Below, piece by piece: positions 48,549-61,659 of a stretch of DNA of 64,000 nt. Under the pieces are notes generated by a model. It was not told the origin of the DNA. It made no database searches and saw nothing but the letters and a program-made list of their open reading frames with translations. Each line of letters begins with the position of its first letter. The first letter of the stretch is position 1. Source of the stretch: Pomacea canaliculata (lineage: Eukaryota > Mollusca > Gastropoda > Architaenioglossa > Ampullariidae); assembly GCF_003073045.1 (NCBI RefSeq), contig NC_037602.1, positions 992,001-1,056,000 of the forward strand, written 5' to 3'. The position numbers were made by a program, and so were the translations under genes.

Positions 48549-50510
48549 GTTATTAAAGGATGATTTTTATTAGTTCATATCAATTATTAAAGAATAATTA
48601 TTTTAAACTTAAATGATAATTTTTAGTTTTAGCTGTACAGTACTGAGAATATTAAACATTTTTTTTCAAACTACTGTTCAGTTAATTGTTATTTGTGCCA
48701 TTTATAGTTATTTGCATTTTCTTTTGATTTTAAAGAAGAGATCCAGGCACTTAGGAATTCCATCAAGACTTGTCAAAAAGAATGTGTCAATGATGTTTTT
48801 TTGGGGTTTTTTTTTTGGTCTTTTCCCTAAGACAGTATTATTAGGGAAATGATAAATTATTGTAAATTTGCTTTAGTCAGTGCATTAAGTTTATAGCATG
48901 GTGATTGGTTCTTTTTTTCCTTATAATATGACATTGCTTCTAGTCAGCGACAACTATTCAAGTGCCAAGAATTGCTGCAGAATTTACTTTTTCACTGCTT
49001 TAGATTTTAAATTAATCTACACCGAGCCTAACCAGACTGAATTCTTATATAGAAGAAAGAAGTCCTAATGCAGAAATAATATTTTCTTAACAGAAGTAAC
49101 TCTGCATCTAGTGTTCAAATCTTGTTACTCCAGAGCTTATAATCAGCCGAAGTGCTAAAGAAAAGATTAGTAAGTTTATATGCATCATTAACAGCAGTGA
49201 TTCAGCTTATGACAAAGTAAGCTAAGCACATTTAGTTTGCCACAATGTGTTTCGAGGTTCAAGATACCAGCACATTGATGATGGCGGAAAAGGGTTAAAT
49301 TAGAGCTTTTCTGTGAAAGGGTAAGAGATTGAAGATGTTTGCAATTCCGAGTCTGTTGTAATTGTTTGCTTTAACTATACTGGGAGAATCTTCCATCACC
49401 TTTGTTAATTTTATACTCAGCATACTTTGTGCAGTTTGCATCTAAACATTTTATCTTGTACTCAAGACTTTTACATTTTGAAACTTTTTATATTCTGTGA
49501 TCAAGAAATGACAAAGAAAGAAAGTTTATAAATTACTTCGTACATAAGTAAGAATCAGTTGATGAAGTTAACCTACAGAGCAAGTCAACAACAGTAATAA
49601 TAATAATAACAGGATTTGCAAAGCCCATGTGAATGTGAGCTCCATATATTGCACATGAAAGACTACAAATGACAGTCCATACAAGAAGCACAAGCATCAG
49701 TAAACAGATGAAACCACAAGAAAAACATGAACTAAGTGCATGGATGAAGAATGTAGTCGAACAGTACTCATGATTATGCAAAATATTTCTTTAGAGATGG
49801 GCTTTGAGACTGGATTTGAAAGCTTCAAACATAGACACAGTTTGAAGAGGAAGTAAATAAAAAAAAAAAAACCCAGTGTGTCCTGAGAAGGAAACAGAGC
49901 ATGTACCAAATATCTCCTATCAGATGGTACATGCTCTGTTTGGTGCATGGCACAGAGAGGAGGGCATCCCAACAAACTGAAGAGACTGACTTGGGTGGTA
50001 AGTCATTATATAGTAGCTCTGACAGATATGGTAGTTCAATAATAGCAACATTGTAATGATGCTGTAGTCAATACAAGCTGAGACTAGCAACCAGTGAAGC
50101 TCAGAGATGATGATGATTCAGCATGGTTGCATTTTTGCTTCAGAAGTATATGCTATAAAGCTACGAGTTGTTAGCATTGCAGTCATAAAGTGGGACTGTT
50201 TTAAAGAGTCAAATTTGGATAAGAAAAAAAAACTATTTCTGAAAGTTACTCTACAGGAGAGAGGGTAAAACTTGAAAATACAAATTGAATCCCACAGACA
50301 TTTGTGAGCGACAGATTTAAATGAGCGTTTTAAAAGCTTTTTTTTTTTTTTTGTCTCAATGAAAGTATCCAGTTGCTAATATCTGTAATCAAGGAATTTG
50401 ACTGCACCAGAAAAAAAGTAAGTTGTTAGACTTGAGGAAATGGTAAAGTGATTTCTTTAAAGTAGGGGATGTGGGTGGGTGGAGGGAATGAACTTTAAAC
50501 AAAACTTCAT
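48549..50510. other. Downstream flank of MFS copy B
   Basis: AT-rich, shared with unit C and partly with unit A; short T-runs and A-runs. No coding sequence supported. Confidence 0.5.
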
Positions 50511-50990
50511 GGCCCCAACCTGGCCCTGCTTAGGTTTAAAATATGCCCTGCAAGGTGAAGCTCGTCATGACCCATGGTGGGCTTTGTAAGTAGAGTCCAC
50601 ATGGGCCCTAAGTTGCCTGTTTACCACAAAATATCACTCTTCACCACATTCATGTGGGCAAGCACACCATTGCACCACTTTAATACCACACTAGGTGGGT
50701 TGCCTACCTCTACACCACTTTCTACCCATCAAAAACCCACCCTTCACCTTTGTAAGAGTAAGCCTCTTTATTCTGATCTAGCTTCCACCTTTTTAAGCCC
50801 CTGTGGGCCTGGCTCCTAGTGCCTGGAGTGGACACCCAACCTCTCTTTGGTGACAGACTGCCTGCCTCTTTCCTCTTCACTGTACTTATTTCTGTCTCAC
50901 AGGTACTTTCATCTTTATTCCTTTGTACATTAAATTTCTTATCTTTCCACTGCTAGTTTTTCCTGTCCTATCCCCCTGCCTTTTGGTCCT
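50511..50990. other. Unassigned sequence before the LINE
   Basis: C-rich stretch with CACCACTTT/TACCACAC phrases and pyrimidine-rich runs. No gene; possibly part of the LINE 5' UTR. Confidence 0.3.
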
Positions 50991-50999
50991 TCCCCTTTT

Positions 51000-53310
51000 C
51001 AGTATTTTCCCCAAATCTCTTTTTTGATTTCTGTTTTTACAGCGGTCTTCTTTCGGCTCCCTGCGCTTGCCATGCAGGGTGACCTTTGTCAGGGGAGAAT
51101 GGGATCCTGGAGACTGAGGTCACTGATGGGTTGTGGCCTGTCATACCAACACTCCCCTTTGGCCAAACTTCTCCAAGGCAGTAGGTTGGTGCTGTCCTAC
51201 ACCAATCAATCGGCTGGTCGTGCAATGCCCAGGTCTGCTAGAAGGCTGCGGCCTGGGTCAATCTGATCCACACTCTTTTAGGTCATAATATTTCTCCTGT
51301 AGCCCTGGTGCAGCCCTGCTGGATAAACCCACGAGGTACTGATTGGCTGCATCCCATAGATGGACTCCATGTGGGGTGTGGAGCAGGAGAAATGAATGTT
51401 TCTTTTTCTTCATTGCAAAAAAAAAAAAAACCCTTTCAAACTCGGGAAAACGTTCAAGACCTTTCAATGATAATTCCGACAGTGAGGAGGAATGTGATTC
51501 AGCTACTAAGCTTTTAGATGGGGCATAGCCACATTTCTTGATTGTGGAAAGTGGGGACCATGAAAGACCCATCACAGGACTGTCCCCCTTTGCCACCCAC
51601 AAAGGATTCCGAAATATCTCTGCAAACTTTACTTCGATCAAGCGTCTCACATCTGGACAATTTCTGATTCAGCGTAAAAATCAAAAAGCTTCTGAAGCAC
51701 TATGACAATGGGACGGAAAACCCTTTATGGACTGTCCCATTAAAGTTTTAATTTTCTAAACTCTTCTAGAGGAGTCATCAGATATAGTGACTTGGCTACA
51801 CTATCAGAAGTAGATATACGCTCTGAACTCACGATGCAAGGTGTATCCCATGTATACAGGGTCACCCTAAAAAGAGATGGAAAAACCATTCCAACAAATG
51901 CGTACTTTCTAACCTTCTCTCTTCCAAACCCCCCAAATTTTATCCAAATTGGATATCTTTGGGTGTAAGTGGCACTTTTCATCCCCTCTCCATTACGTTG
52001 TTTCAATTGCCAAAGGTTTGGGCATGGGTTAGCTGCATGCCGATCAGCATCACACTGTGTAAAGTGCAGCGATTCACACTCTCCTGACGAATGTCATGGA
52101 ACACCCAGATATAGAAACTGTGCAGGAGGACATTCAGCCCCCTATTTCCAGGACTGTCCCCGCTGTAAGGAGGAAGCCGCAATCAAACGGATAAAAGCAG
52201 AACTGGGTTTATCTTACCCAGAGGTTCGTCGCCGTGTCCTGAGAAACGAAATTTCAAGTTCCCACTCAAACATCTGGAAACCCCTCTTTCGCAGGTGTGG
52301 TCTCTAGTAATGTCATTAGTTATGTCCTAACGACTGGGAGTTTAATTATGATTTGGTATGAAATAGTGTCTGGTCCTGGGGCCGACTGAGAGCACTTTGA
52401 AAGTGCTTGTTTAAGTTCAGACATTGGGAGGGCCATAGCTTTATCTTCTCTGCGAAGTTAAAAGTCCATCAGCACATCTAGAGATAAAAACTTCTTGATC
52501 ATTTCCGACTCTTTATCATCCTTACTGGCACTCAATTCTCAACGTTTGGAGAACGTACTATTGGTGTAGTTAATTTTTTTAACTACTCCGTTGATTACAG
52601 ACAGGAAATATTGATATTATTTTTATTTGGGTCGCTAGCCATGTAAATATTCTAGGAAACACTCGAGCTGATGATAAGGCAGCAAAAAGGGCCCTTCAAT
52701 AGTCACTTGTAGTTCAGACAACTTTTGCCTCAGACTGGTATGATTGTAAAGATGTATGTTTTCCAGCTTTGGCAGTTCCAATGGGATTCCATGGAACACA
52801 ACAAACTCCACTCAATTTTCCCAAAACTGTCTGACTGCATAAGTCAGCAATCTCTGAACCGACGAGAAGAGGTTGTCTTAATAGGCTAAAAACTGGCCAC
52901 ACATTTATCACTCATCTTTTTTTACTCATGGGAGAAAACTTCCCCCTCTGTCTTTGGTGACATGACACGTTAACTATAAAACATTTACTCCTTACCTGTC
53001 CTGAACTCTCAACAGTTCAACAAAACCATTTCACAGCCCAGACTTAATCACCCTTTGGTAAAGTCTTCGTCCACACCAATCATAGCTTATCTTAAGTCTA
53101 TCCAACTTTTTCAGCTAATATAAAAAGACTGTGTTTTTTTAGAGAGATTCTTCTTGTATATAGCTAAGAAAAGAATAATGTCTATCTTCATATATCATAT
53201 ATCTTCATATATCTGTACGTCAACCTTTAAATGTTCCTGTACTTTGCTGTTGCCTTGAGACAGCCTCAGTTGCTGACGTGGCGTAAAACTCCAATTAATT
53301 AACTTCATGT
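51000..53310 (+). mobile_element. Degenerate I/Nimb-like LINE with ORF1 and RNase H remnants
   Basis: A presumed 5' UTR (about 51000-51390) is followed by ORF1 pieces: VESGDHERPITGLSPFATHK near 51540, then CCHC zinc knuckles CFNCQRFGHGLAAC and CVKCSDSHSPDEC (52000-52100) and LSYPEVRRRVL. A third knuckle has lost its first cysteine. Most of ORF2, including the endonuclease and RT, is missing. An RNase H piece (WVASHVNILGNTRADDKAAK) lies near 52630-52690. The 3' UTR ends CAGTTGCTGACGTGGCGTAA near 53290. ORF1 with knuckles plus RNase H fits the I/Nimb group. Confidence 0.78.
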
Positions 53311-53479
53311 TTCTAACATACCTCAATACCTGCTGACGTCATTCTCCCCATGATGTCAATGCCAATTAACTGACCTGAGCTACTGCTGCTACATCTTATC
53401 AACGACATTAATATAGCCTGACAACATTAAAGAAATCATTATAATCAACAATTAGTAATTCAATGTTACATGCAAGACA

Positions 53480-54260
53480 TTCTGTCAAGATTGCAATGTA
53501 TTTGGAAATCGCACAGGAGGTGGGCTTTGCGTGCCATAGCGCGTGGTTACTGCAGGCTGGACCTGCCTGTCAGATGCCGGGTCAGGTGTGGCTTCAGCGC
53601 TGGTTACATCGGAAGTCACATGTGGACCGACGCTGGCATCGTCCTCTCCTGTCTTCAAGAGCTTCGGTGCCTGCTCCTTAGTATTCTTTACGATATGTAG
53701 CATCATCGTCAGTTCGGACAATGTAGGACCGTACTGGCTCTAGAGTTTTGGATACCACTGTGCCTGGCTTTCAGGTGCTGTTCTTGTCCTTCTGCTTGCG
53801 AACAGTGTCTCCAGGCTTAAGAGGAGGTAAAGGCTGTGACAAGGCCGTCTTGTAATTCTTGGCTGGATGCTCTCTCTGTTTGCTGGCTGCCTGTTGGAAC
53901 TGCTGCTGGTTCGGCATGCTTGGTCTATAGTAGACGTCTGTAGCTGGCAGTCTGGTTCTGAGACATCTGTTCACTAGGAATTAAATTGCGCTGGTGACGC
54001 ACCTTTTGGTATCGGGGTACTTCTGTATTGTAGAATGGCAATGTATGGGTCTTGGCCTGACGCCTTTGCTCTCTTTAGAATGTTTTTAAGATCTGTATTT
54101 TACGCTCTACTAGGCCATTGGACTGTAAGTGCTTGGGCCTGGAAGAAGTGTGCTGAAATAACCACTCTTTAGCAAACTTTGTGAACTCAGTGTAGAGGTG
54201 ATCTAGGTCTGTTGTCTGACAGTAGCTCTCGGGATTGCCATATTAACGTGCAAACCTAGA
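53480..54260 (-). mobile_element. Ty3/gypsy-type LTR retrotransposon fossil, pol 3' region (unit B)
   Basis: Minus-strand remnant of the integrase end of a pol gene and sequence following it, related to the better-preserved piece at 61660-62330. It is broken in several places and has no LTRs that I can identify. Because unit C carries the same fossil at the same relative place, the insertion predates the B/C duplication. Confidence 0.7.
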
Positions 54261-55178
54261 TTTTATCAAGGACGTGTATAGGTGGATTGCTGTCTGTCTG
54301 CCAAGACCAGTCTATCACTACCCCAACATGCTGATCGATGCTTGCCTCCACTACTTCAGTCCGGAAATTCGTGAACTAGAGCTCGGCTATATTTTTCAGT
54401 GTTTATTTCTGGGACCAGCATTCATTATTATTATTATGTTTGTGTGTTTGTCTTTTTTAGTAAAGCCCTTTGAGCCCACCTTTTTAATGGTGGGAAAATG
54501 CGCTATGTAAATGATAATATATTATTATTAAATTGTCTGCCAATATGTTACGACTACATAATACACCAGACATACATTACTTGATGAAGGGATATATATA
54601 TATACCGATGATATCGATGAGGTCATAGATGAAAATGCACAGCTTCTTGTGTGATTTAATCCAACCTGAAGGAGTTATACCCGCTAACACCAACACTACA
54701 CGAGGATGCATTATAAGGCTCTTTGTGCTGATTGTCCGCAATCCATGACATATATTTACTTTCTCTTTTTTATGATCTTTATCATGCAGACAAACTATTA
54801 TATACACACACAATTAACCTGCATATATAGGAACAATTAAAACAAGTTTCATCATTACTCATGAAATCCTATGCTGTGATCGTGATCAGCGTACAGTAAA
54901 CAACACGTACATGACGGAGGGGGATGGTTTCATATTGCGCCACAGTCATCTCGCCCCACAGCCTGAGTCAAGTCGTCCGACATCCATTTCGTCCCATGTC
55001 AGACCAGTTGGCAGTTGATCGTCCCAACACCGAAAAGTCAATTAAATCATCCCAGGACCTAAAGAGGAATCGACCACCAATGACACAAGTAGCTACAACA
55101 TCAAATACTACCAAAGGAGCCTATACGTTGTGTGAACAATATAGATACGCCAGCTCCACATATATAAGCTGCCTAAGG

Positions 55179-55466
55179 CAGTGGTTCTCAAAGTATTTCG
55201 GACCGAGGACCACTTTACTTAAGTAAAAAATATGGCAGACCACCAAGGCCTAAAAATCACTCTGTACTATGAATTTCAAATTTAAATTGCCGCATTTGTT
55301 TCATTACAATTCAAAACTAAATGTACTTCTGTACAGTAGTACAGTAATAAGTTGACATAAACCTACGTACCTCGTTCTTTGTGATTAAAATGTTAATGCG
55401 AGGAATGCATCATTTTAAACATCACTTTGCTGACTTATGCCGCGGACCACACTTTGAGAACCACTG
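55179..55466. mobile_element. Non-autonomous hAT-like element (288 bp)
   Basis: Same terminal repeats (CAGTGGTTCTCAAAGT ... ACTTTGAGAACCACTG) as the element at 6257-6632 but internally shorter. Flanked by GCCTAAGG (55171-55178) and GCCTAAGT (55467-55474), an 8-bp duplication with one mismatch. Unit A has the unoccupied site GCCTATGG at 35736-35743. It sits about 1.3 kb upstream of the MFS start codon. Confidence 0.9.
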
Positions 55467-56475
55467 GCCTAAGTAAATGAACATAGCTGGGACGATTTGA
55501 CACATGCTGTGGAGCGAAATGATCGGTGACGTAATCAAGCAGACGACAATGAAGTGCAGGTCAACAAATCTGCATGAGTAAGCAACATCAATGGATATTT
55601 TCGTACATTTGAACTTTTGAGAACAGTTGTATCGCATGTAGCAGTGATCTGCAAATTTATAACAGCATAAGAAAGTTTTTTCTTGTTTGTTTTGATCGAA
55701 GCTATATAAATTAATTCAGAATAGATTTGTCAGTATATGGACTAGCGTACACGCGTGCTTTATTTTGTTGATGGTGTCGATAGTGGGGAGAAGGGGGTAC
55801 GTGGAGATGGTAAAATATATGAACTGTGTACCACGGACCGAGGTGTGTACGTTAATTGTGTGAACATCGAGTGAAAAAAGAGCACAAAGAGCGTTGATTT
55901 TTTTAACATTATTTTTAGGAAACAATTAAAAAAATTGAATGGACTTTAACTTCATCGATCGACGTTAATGCTGATCGAAAGCCTTGTAATATCATAACTC
56001 ATCGTTTTCATAACAGCTAAATTATAAACAGCTGACGTACGTCATTGAGTTTGAAATTAATAGGCTGTAAGCTCGATCGAATCATTTAATTGGTTTTGCA
56101 CTGGTTATATACAGTTTTTGTTCATCAATTTTGTTCCCTCCTGGCACAAGTGGAAAACAATATCTATACAACTCTTCCGCAAGAAATTCTACTTTGAACA
56201 TCAAATTTGTAAACTATGAATGTACAAGTTAAAGTCAAAATTATATTATTAACACTAACAGACCAAAATTTTGTTTATCACACATCATAAAACTTACAAA
56301 AGACTGATCGACACAGAAACCACATCATTGATACGTACTGTGCAGGGTTTTAAATGTCTTTACTTTATGAAGCTCTACACTATAATTGCTATTTGTCATT
56401 GATAATTCATTCTCGATTACTGTGATGGAAATCCTCAAAAACTTTAATTATCGAAGCAAACTTTTTTTCTTTTAG

Positions 56476-59244
56476 CAATTAAAGTACCAGCTGAATGATG
56501 GATGTTAATGAGAGTAATGAAGGCATGGAAGCTAACTCCGCTTCCAAACCAACAGAACAGATATCTTCTGAGGAAATGTGTACTAACAACCAAAATGCCA
56601 AATCAGATTTCAGAACAAAGCTGAAGTCTTCTGTATACAGGAGAAAATGTCTGAAAACTCTGTGGCTTGGACTCAGTTTCTGTGCACTGGTAAGCCATTA
56701 AACCCAGCTGGTAGTACATGTGTACATTCAGAGGGAGGTGACTTTAACAGGTTTCAGAGCGTGCATCTATATCTTTGTTGATGCACAGTTAAATCAATGT
56801 TGTCCATTCAGGTCAAACTACTACTATTACTATTGGAGGTTTAAGTGTTGTAAAAGCAAAATTGTAGAGGAAGAGGTAACTTAACTTGAGTTTTTTGCTT
56901 TCAAAGAAATTTTTCTGAGGTTTGAAGATAATTATATTTAACAGCATCAGCAGGAGTCACATGATTTCTTTAACAGTATTAACAGTGATGTCATATGATT
57001 TATTGAATTAGACTTAGCATAAACAGGGGTATCACATGAGGTCCAGCTGGCAATCTAGCAAGATTTCAGTTTTCAATTAAAAGAACTCTGAATTTATTAG
57101 AAATCTCCATTGCCCAACTAATAATAACACTGTCTACATGACTAATGAGGTTAAGACAGGACCAGTTGGACCACATGTTACTGCTGATACTTCAGGTAAT
57201 ATAACTGACTGATGGCCAGTAATTGCTTTTTGTTTAAAGGAACGCTAATTCTTGGTTTTGTTATAAACATTATAACAGGGTTTTTCAGTTAGCCAGAGGG
57301 GTCCTGCTTTCCTGGACATTCAGATAATCACACAAACAGATGTGGAATCTGCTTCCTTTTTCTTTACTGCTGCTTCTGTTGGCTATCTGATTGGATCCTT
57401 GACTGCTGGAGTGGTGTATGACAAGCTAAACAAGTCAATGTTGTTAATCATGTCACTGCTGGGATTGTCTTTCACTACTATAGCACTGCCGTGGTGCTCA
57501 CCCTATGCTCTCATGATCGCAATCCACTTTATTTGTTCCTTGTTTGGTGGATCTGTCGATACAGGTTTGCAGTTATTTTTACTTTAGCCTTATGGTGATT
57601 TTAGAAATTTTGCCTTTGCTTCATAGGAGTTTTAGAGTTTTAGATCATGGGTAATATTTTAGCTCTGTAATCTTGCTTTTCATTAATACCAAACATGCAC
57701 ATATTTGCATACGTATATGTATCTGAATATATATACACACACATGTATACAGAGTTTCATCAGTAAATATTTATGGAATGAAAACTTGTTTAGAATGTAG
57801 CACTGTCAAATCACATGGTAATTAAGTCTATAGGTCATTTTGTTCTGTTTTTTTGACATGCAATTTTTCTTTCTTTTAAAGAATTTTAATCATCCGGAAT
57901 AGTTTTATGCAGACAAGCAAATCTTTTACAACTTTTGCTTAGATATGTGTATATACTGAAATGCATGATTTATATTCTTTTATTATAGTTCTGCAATCAC
58001 TTTAAAAGCTTATATCTGTTATTTAGCAGTACATGTTCATGGATACAACGCACATCCCAAAATTCTTCTTTACACACACATACACTAAGGCAAAAAAATA
58101 TGCACAAATAACCCATAAATGTTTTTTAAACTCAAGATTTAGTTTGTAAATGTCAGGGTTTTGTTTTTATTTATTATTTATTATTTTCTTTTATTCAGTT
58201 GGGAATGCAGAGTTGGTGAGAATCTGGGGAAAAGAAGGGGAAATGGCGATGCAGTTTCTCCATTTTGCTTTTGCCTTTGGAGGTGTGATTTCTCCATTAA
58301 TAACTGCACCCTTCCTGACACCAGTCCAAGAAGAAGACAGTCAAAGTATAGAGACAAACACATCCTCATTAATATCAACCACTTCAAATGGAACTAGCAA
58401 CAGCACTGGTCCTGCACTACCACTGACTACTACCGTGCACTACGCCTTCCTCTTATCTGGGAGCCTGATGTTCTTAACATGTGTTCCTCTTATTGTGCAG
58501 TGGTTTACAGATAGATCAGAAAAGAGAAGACAAAGTAGAGAAGATGAGAATGCAGTGAAACAGCCATTACCTTCTGCTTTATTTATTTTTGTTTTGCTGA
58601 CACTTTGTTTCATGTACTTTTTGTACAGTTCCATAGAGGACACTTTCACAGCTTTCTTGTCCACCTTTGTAGTAAAGCATTTGTTGTGGAGTAAAGCCCT
58701 GGGAGCAGAAATTACTTCCGTTTTTTGGGCTTCCTTTGCTTCAGCCCGATTTCTTGCTATTTTTGTTGTGCATTACATTTCAGCTGTCAGACTCATGTTT
58801 ATCTGTAGTACATTGATGGTATTTTCACAGTTTGGGTTCCTGTTGTCATCTCAGTTTCATTTTACAATAGGAGTGTGGTTTTGCACTGTCTTTGCTGGGA
58901 TTTCCATGTCCTCTATCTTTCCAACAGGGTTTATGTGGATGGAAGAAGACTTTGTCAGAGTGACAGGCAGTGTAGCATCCTTCATCCTTGTTGCCTCCTC
59001 CTCAGGTACTATGGTGAATCCAATAGCTCTTGGTGCCCTTATGCAGAACTTGACACCAATGTCGTTTTCATACCTTCTTTCAGCTGAGTCTGTTTTGTTT
59101 TGGTGTGTTTTATTTTTCCTCTTTTGTCTAAGTCGGCTGTATATCCGCAAGCATTATGCTATGTCTAAAGTTACTGTACAAGAAGTAGTTGCTCCCACAA
59201 TCAAAGTGGATGGCAATACTGCTCAGGACACGCCTGATATTTGA
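56476..59244 (+). CDS. MFS transporter, sodium-dependent glucose transporter 1 / MFSD4-like, copy C (intact)
   Basis: Three coding exons: 56495-56689, 57279-57564 and 58199-59244, phases 0 and 1, giving 508 residues, near the ~480-520 usual for the family. A 3' splice acceptor (TTTCTTTTAG) just before 56476 implies a noncoding upstream exon. Residues 1-50 are a hydrophilic N-tail. Helix 2 leads into GSLTAGVVYDKLNK, the MFS loop 2-3 signature. Then come WCSPYALM and VGNAELVRIWGKEGE, the latter a NaGLT1/MFSD4-style motif before helix 5. An extracytosolic loop holds sequons NTS, NGT and NST. A basic cytosolic loop (RSEKRRQSRED) and helices 7-12 follow. Twelve helices are countable. Plasma-membrane sugar or small-solute transport is inferred from family only. 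This is the reference copy of the three. Confidence 0.88.
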
Positions 59245-61219
59245 GTTATTAAAGAATAATTTTTATTAGTTCATATCAATTATTAAAGAATAATTATTTT
59301 AAACTAAAATGATAATTTTTAGTTCTAGCTGTAGAGTACTGATAATATTAAATGTATTTTTTTCAAACTACTGTTCAGTTAATTGTTATTTGTGCCATTT
59401 ATAGTTATTTGCATTTTGCTTTGGACTTTAAAGAAGAGATCCAAGCCTGTAGCAACTCCACCAAGACCTGTCAAAAAGAATGTGTTAATGATGTTGTTTT
59501 AGGGGTTTTCTCCCAAAGAGAGTCTCATTAGGGAAATGATAAATTATTGTAAACTTGCTTTTGTCTGTGCATTAAGTTTATATGGTGTGTGGTTCTCTTT
59601 TTCTTATAGTATGACATTGCTTCTAGTCAGCGACAATTATTTAAGTGCCAAGAATTTACTTTTTACACTGCTATAACTTGTAAATTTATCTACACCGAGC
59701 CTAACCAGACTGAATTTTTATATAGAAGAAAGAAGTCCTAATGCAGAAATAATATTTTCTTAACAGAAGTAACTCTGCATCTAGTGTTCATAATCTGTGT
59801 TACTCCAGAGCTTATAATCAGCTGAGGTACTTAAAGTAACAGATTGATATGTTTATATTCATCATTAGCAACAGTCAGCTATAGTTATAGCGCATTTAGT
59901 TTGCCACAATATACTTCGAGGTTTTCTAGATACCAGCGCATTGATGATGGCAGAAAAGGGTTAAATTAGAAGGCTTTTCTTGTGAAAGGATAAGAGACTG
60001 AAGATGTTTGCAATTCCGAGTCTATTGTAATTGTTTGCTTTAACTATACTGAGAGAATCTTTTCATCAGCTTTGTTATTTTTATACTCAGCATACTTTGT
60101 GCCGTTTGCATTTATACATTTTATCTTGTACTCAAGACTTTTATATTTTGAAAATTTTATGGTCTGTGATCAAGAAATGAAAAATTTTATAAATTACTTC
60201 ACATATAAGTAAGAATCTGTTGATGAAGTTAACATACAGAGCAAGTCAAGAATAGTATTAGTGGTAATAATAACAGGATTTGCAACGCCCATGTGAATGT
60301 GAGCTCCATATATTGCATATGAAAGACTACAAATGAGTAGTTTAAGTCTGTACAAGAAACACAAGCATCAGCAAACAGATGTAACCATGACAAAAACATA
60401 AACTAAGTGCATGGATGAAGAATGTAGTTGGACAGCACTCATGATTATGCAAAATATTTCTTAAGAGATGGGCTTTGAGACTGGATTTGAAAGCTTCAAA
60501 CATAGACACAGTTTGAAGAGTTAGGAAATAAGAAGAACAGTGGAGCCTGAGAATGAAAAGGGGTCTGTACCAGAGAGAGCAAATATCCAGTTGCTAATAT
60601 CTGTAATCAAGGAATTTGACTGCACCAGAAAAAAAGTAAGTTGTTAGACTGGAAGGAAATGGTAAAGTGATCTCTTTGAAGTAGGGAGTGTGGGTTGGTG
60701 GAGGGAATGAACTTTAAACAAAACTTTTTCTTGAATTTCTTAAGTACATGCATGATGCTTGTATTTTTACGTATGATTATCAGTGGGTTTATTTGCAGTC
60801 CTTTTGTGTACAATTCACTGAGCTCACCTTTACATGCACTCTACAAATTCTATTCTTTGCTATTATTTTGAAAGAAAGGATGCCTTAGGTATTATGACCC
60901 ATGGACTTAATATTTACATCTTTAAATTTACATTTACCGGTGAGCAAACATACTATACAGCTTGATATTTTGTTTTATTGCTTCTGAAGTTCATATCTGG
61001 TAAAGGAAAGAAAAAGGATGTATACAATGATTATTTAAAAAGTTTAAAATTATAAAAAAAGTTTTAAAATATGTGATTGTGTTTTATGTTGCTGATGCAA
61101 ATGTGCACATTGAAACAGTCACTGCAGAAAATCTCACAGTTCTGTGGGGCTCCAACAGTAATTTAATAGGTCAAGATCAATAAAGTCGAATGAAAGAAGA
61201 ATCTTCATTTGGCAATAAA
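59245..61219. other. Downstream flank of MFS copy C
   Basis: AT-rich, collinear with the flank of copy B to about 60723. Beyond this no coding sequence or repeat family is supported. Confidence 0.5.
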
Positions 61220-61520
61220 CCATTCCCGAACTAGAGATAAAAACATTTGATCATTTCTGATTCTTTATCATCCTTACTTGCACTCCAGTCTCATTGATTG
61301 AACAACCCACTATTGGTGCAATTTTTTAAAACTTCTCCATTCATTACAGACAGAAAATATTGACATTATTTCAGTAAACACTCAAGCTGATAATGCAGCA
61401 AAAAAGGCCCTTCAAACAGCCACTTAATTTGTAGTTCGGATAACTTTTGCCTCAGACTGGAATGACTCTGTAAAAATGTTTCCCAGCTTTGTCAACTCCA
61501 ATGGAACACAATAAACGTCA
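61220..61520 (+). mobile_element. LINE RNase H-region remnant (unit C)
   Basis: Diverged counterpart of about 52480-52810, with ACTCAAGCTGATAATGCAGC and AAGGCCCTTCAAAC matching the RNase H piece of the I/Nimb-like LINE in unit B. Only this 3' portion remains. Confidence 0.7.
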
Positions 61521-61659
61521 TTCTCCCCATGATGTCAATGCCAATTGACTGACCTGAGCTACTGCTGCTACATCTTATCAACGACATTAATATAACCTGA
61601 CAATATTAAAGAAATCATTATAATCAACAATTAGTAATTCAATGTTACATGCAAGACAT

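Larger units (their letters stand above)
44050..54250 (+). repeat. MFS gene repeat unit B
   Basis: Begins with TCCATCACTACCCCAA and GATCGATGCTTGCC, which unit C also has at about 54310. It runs through the MFS gene and its downstream flank (shared with C to about 50510 / 60723), then the LINE remnant and the Ty3/gypsy fossil that C also carries. Much of 50510-52480 has no counterpart in C. Confidence 0.85.
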
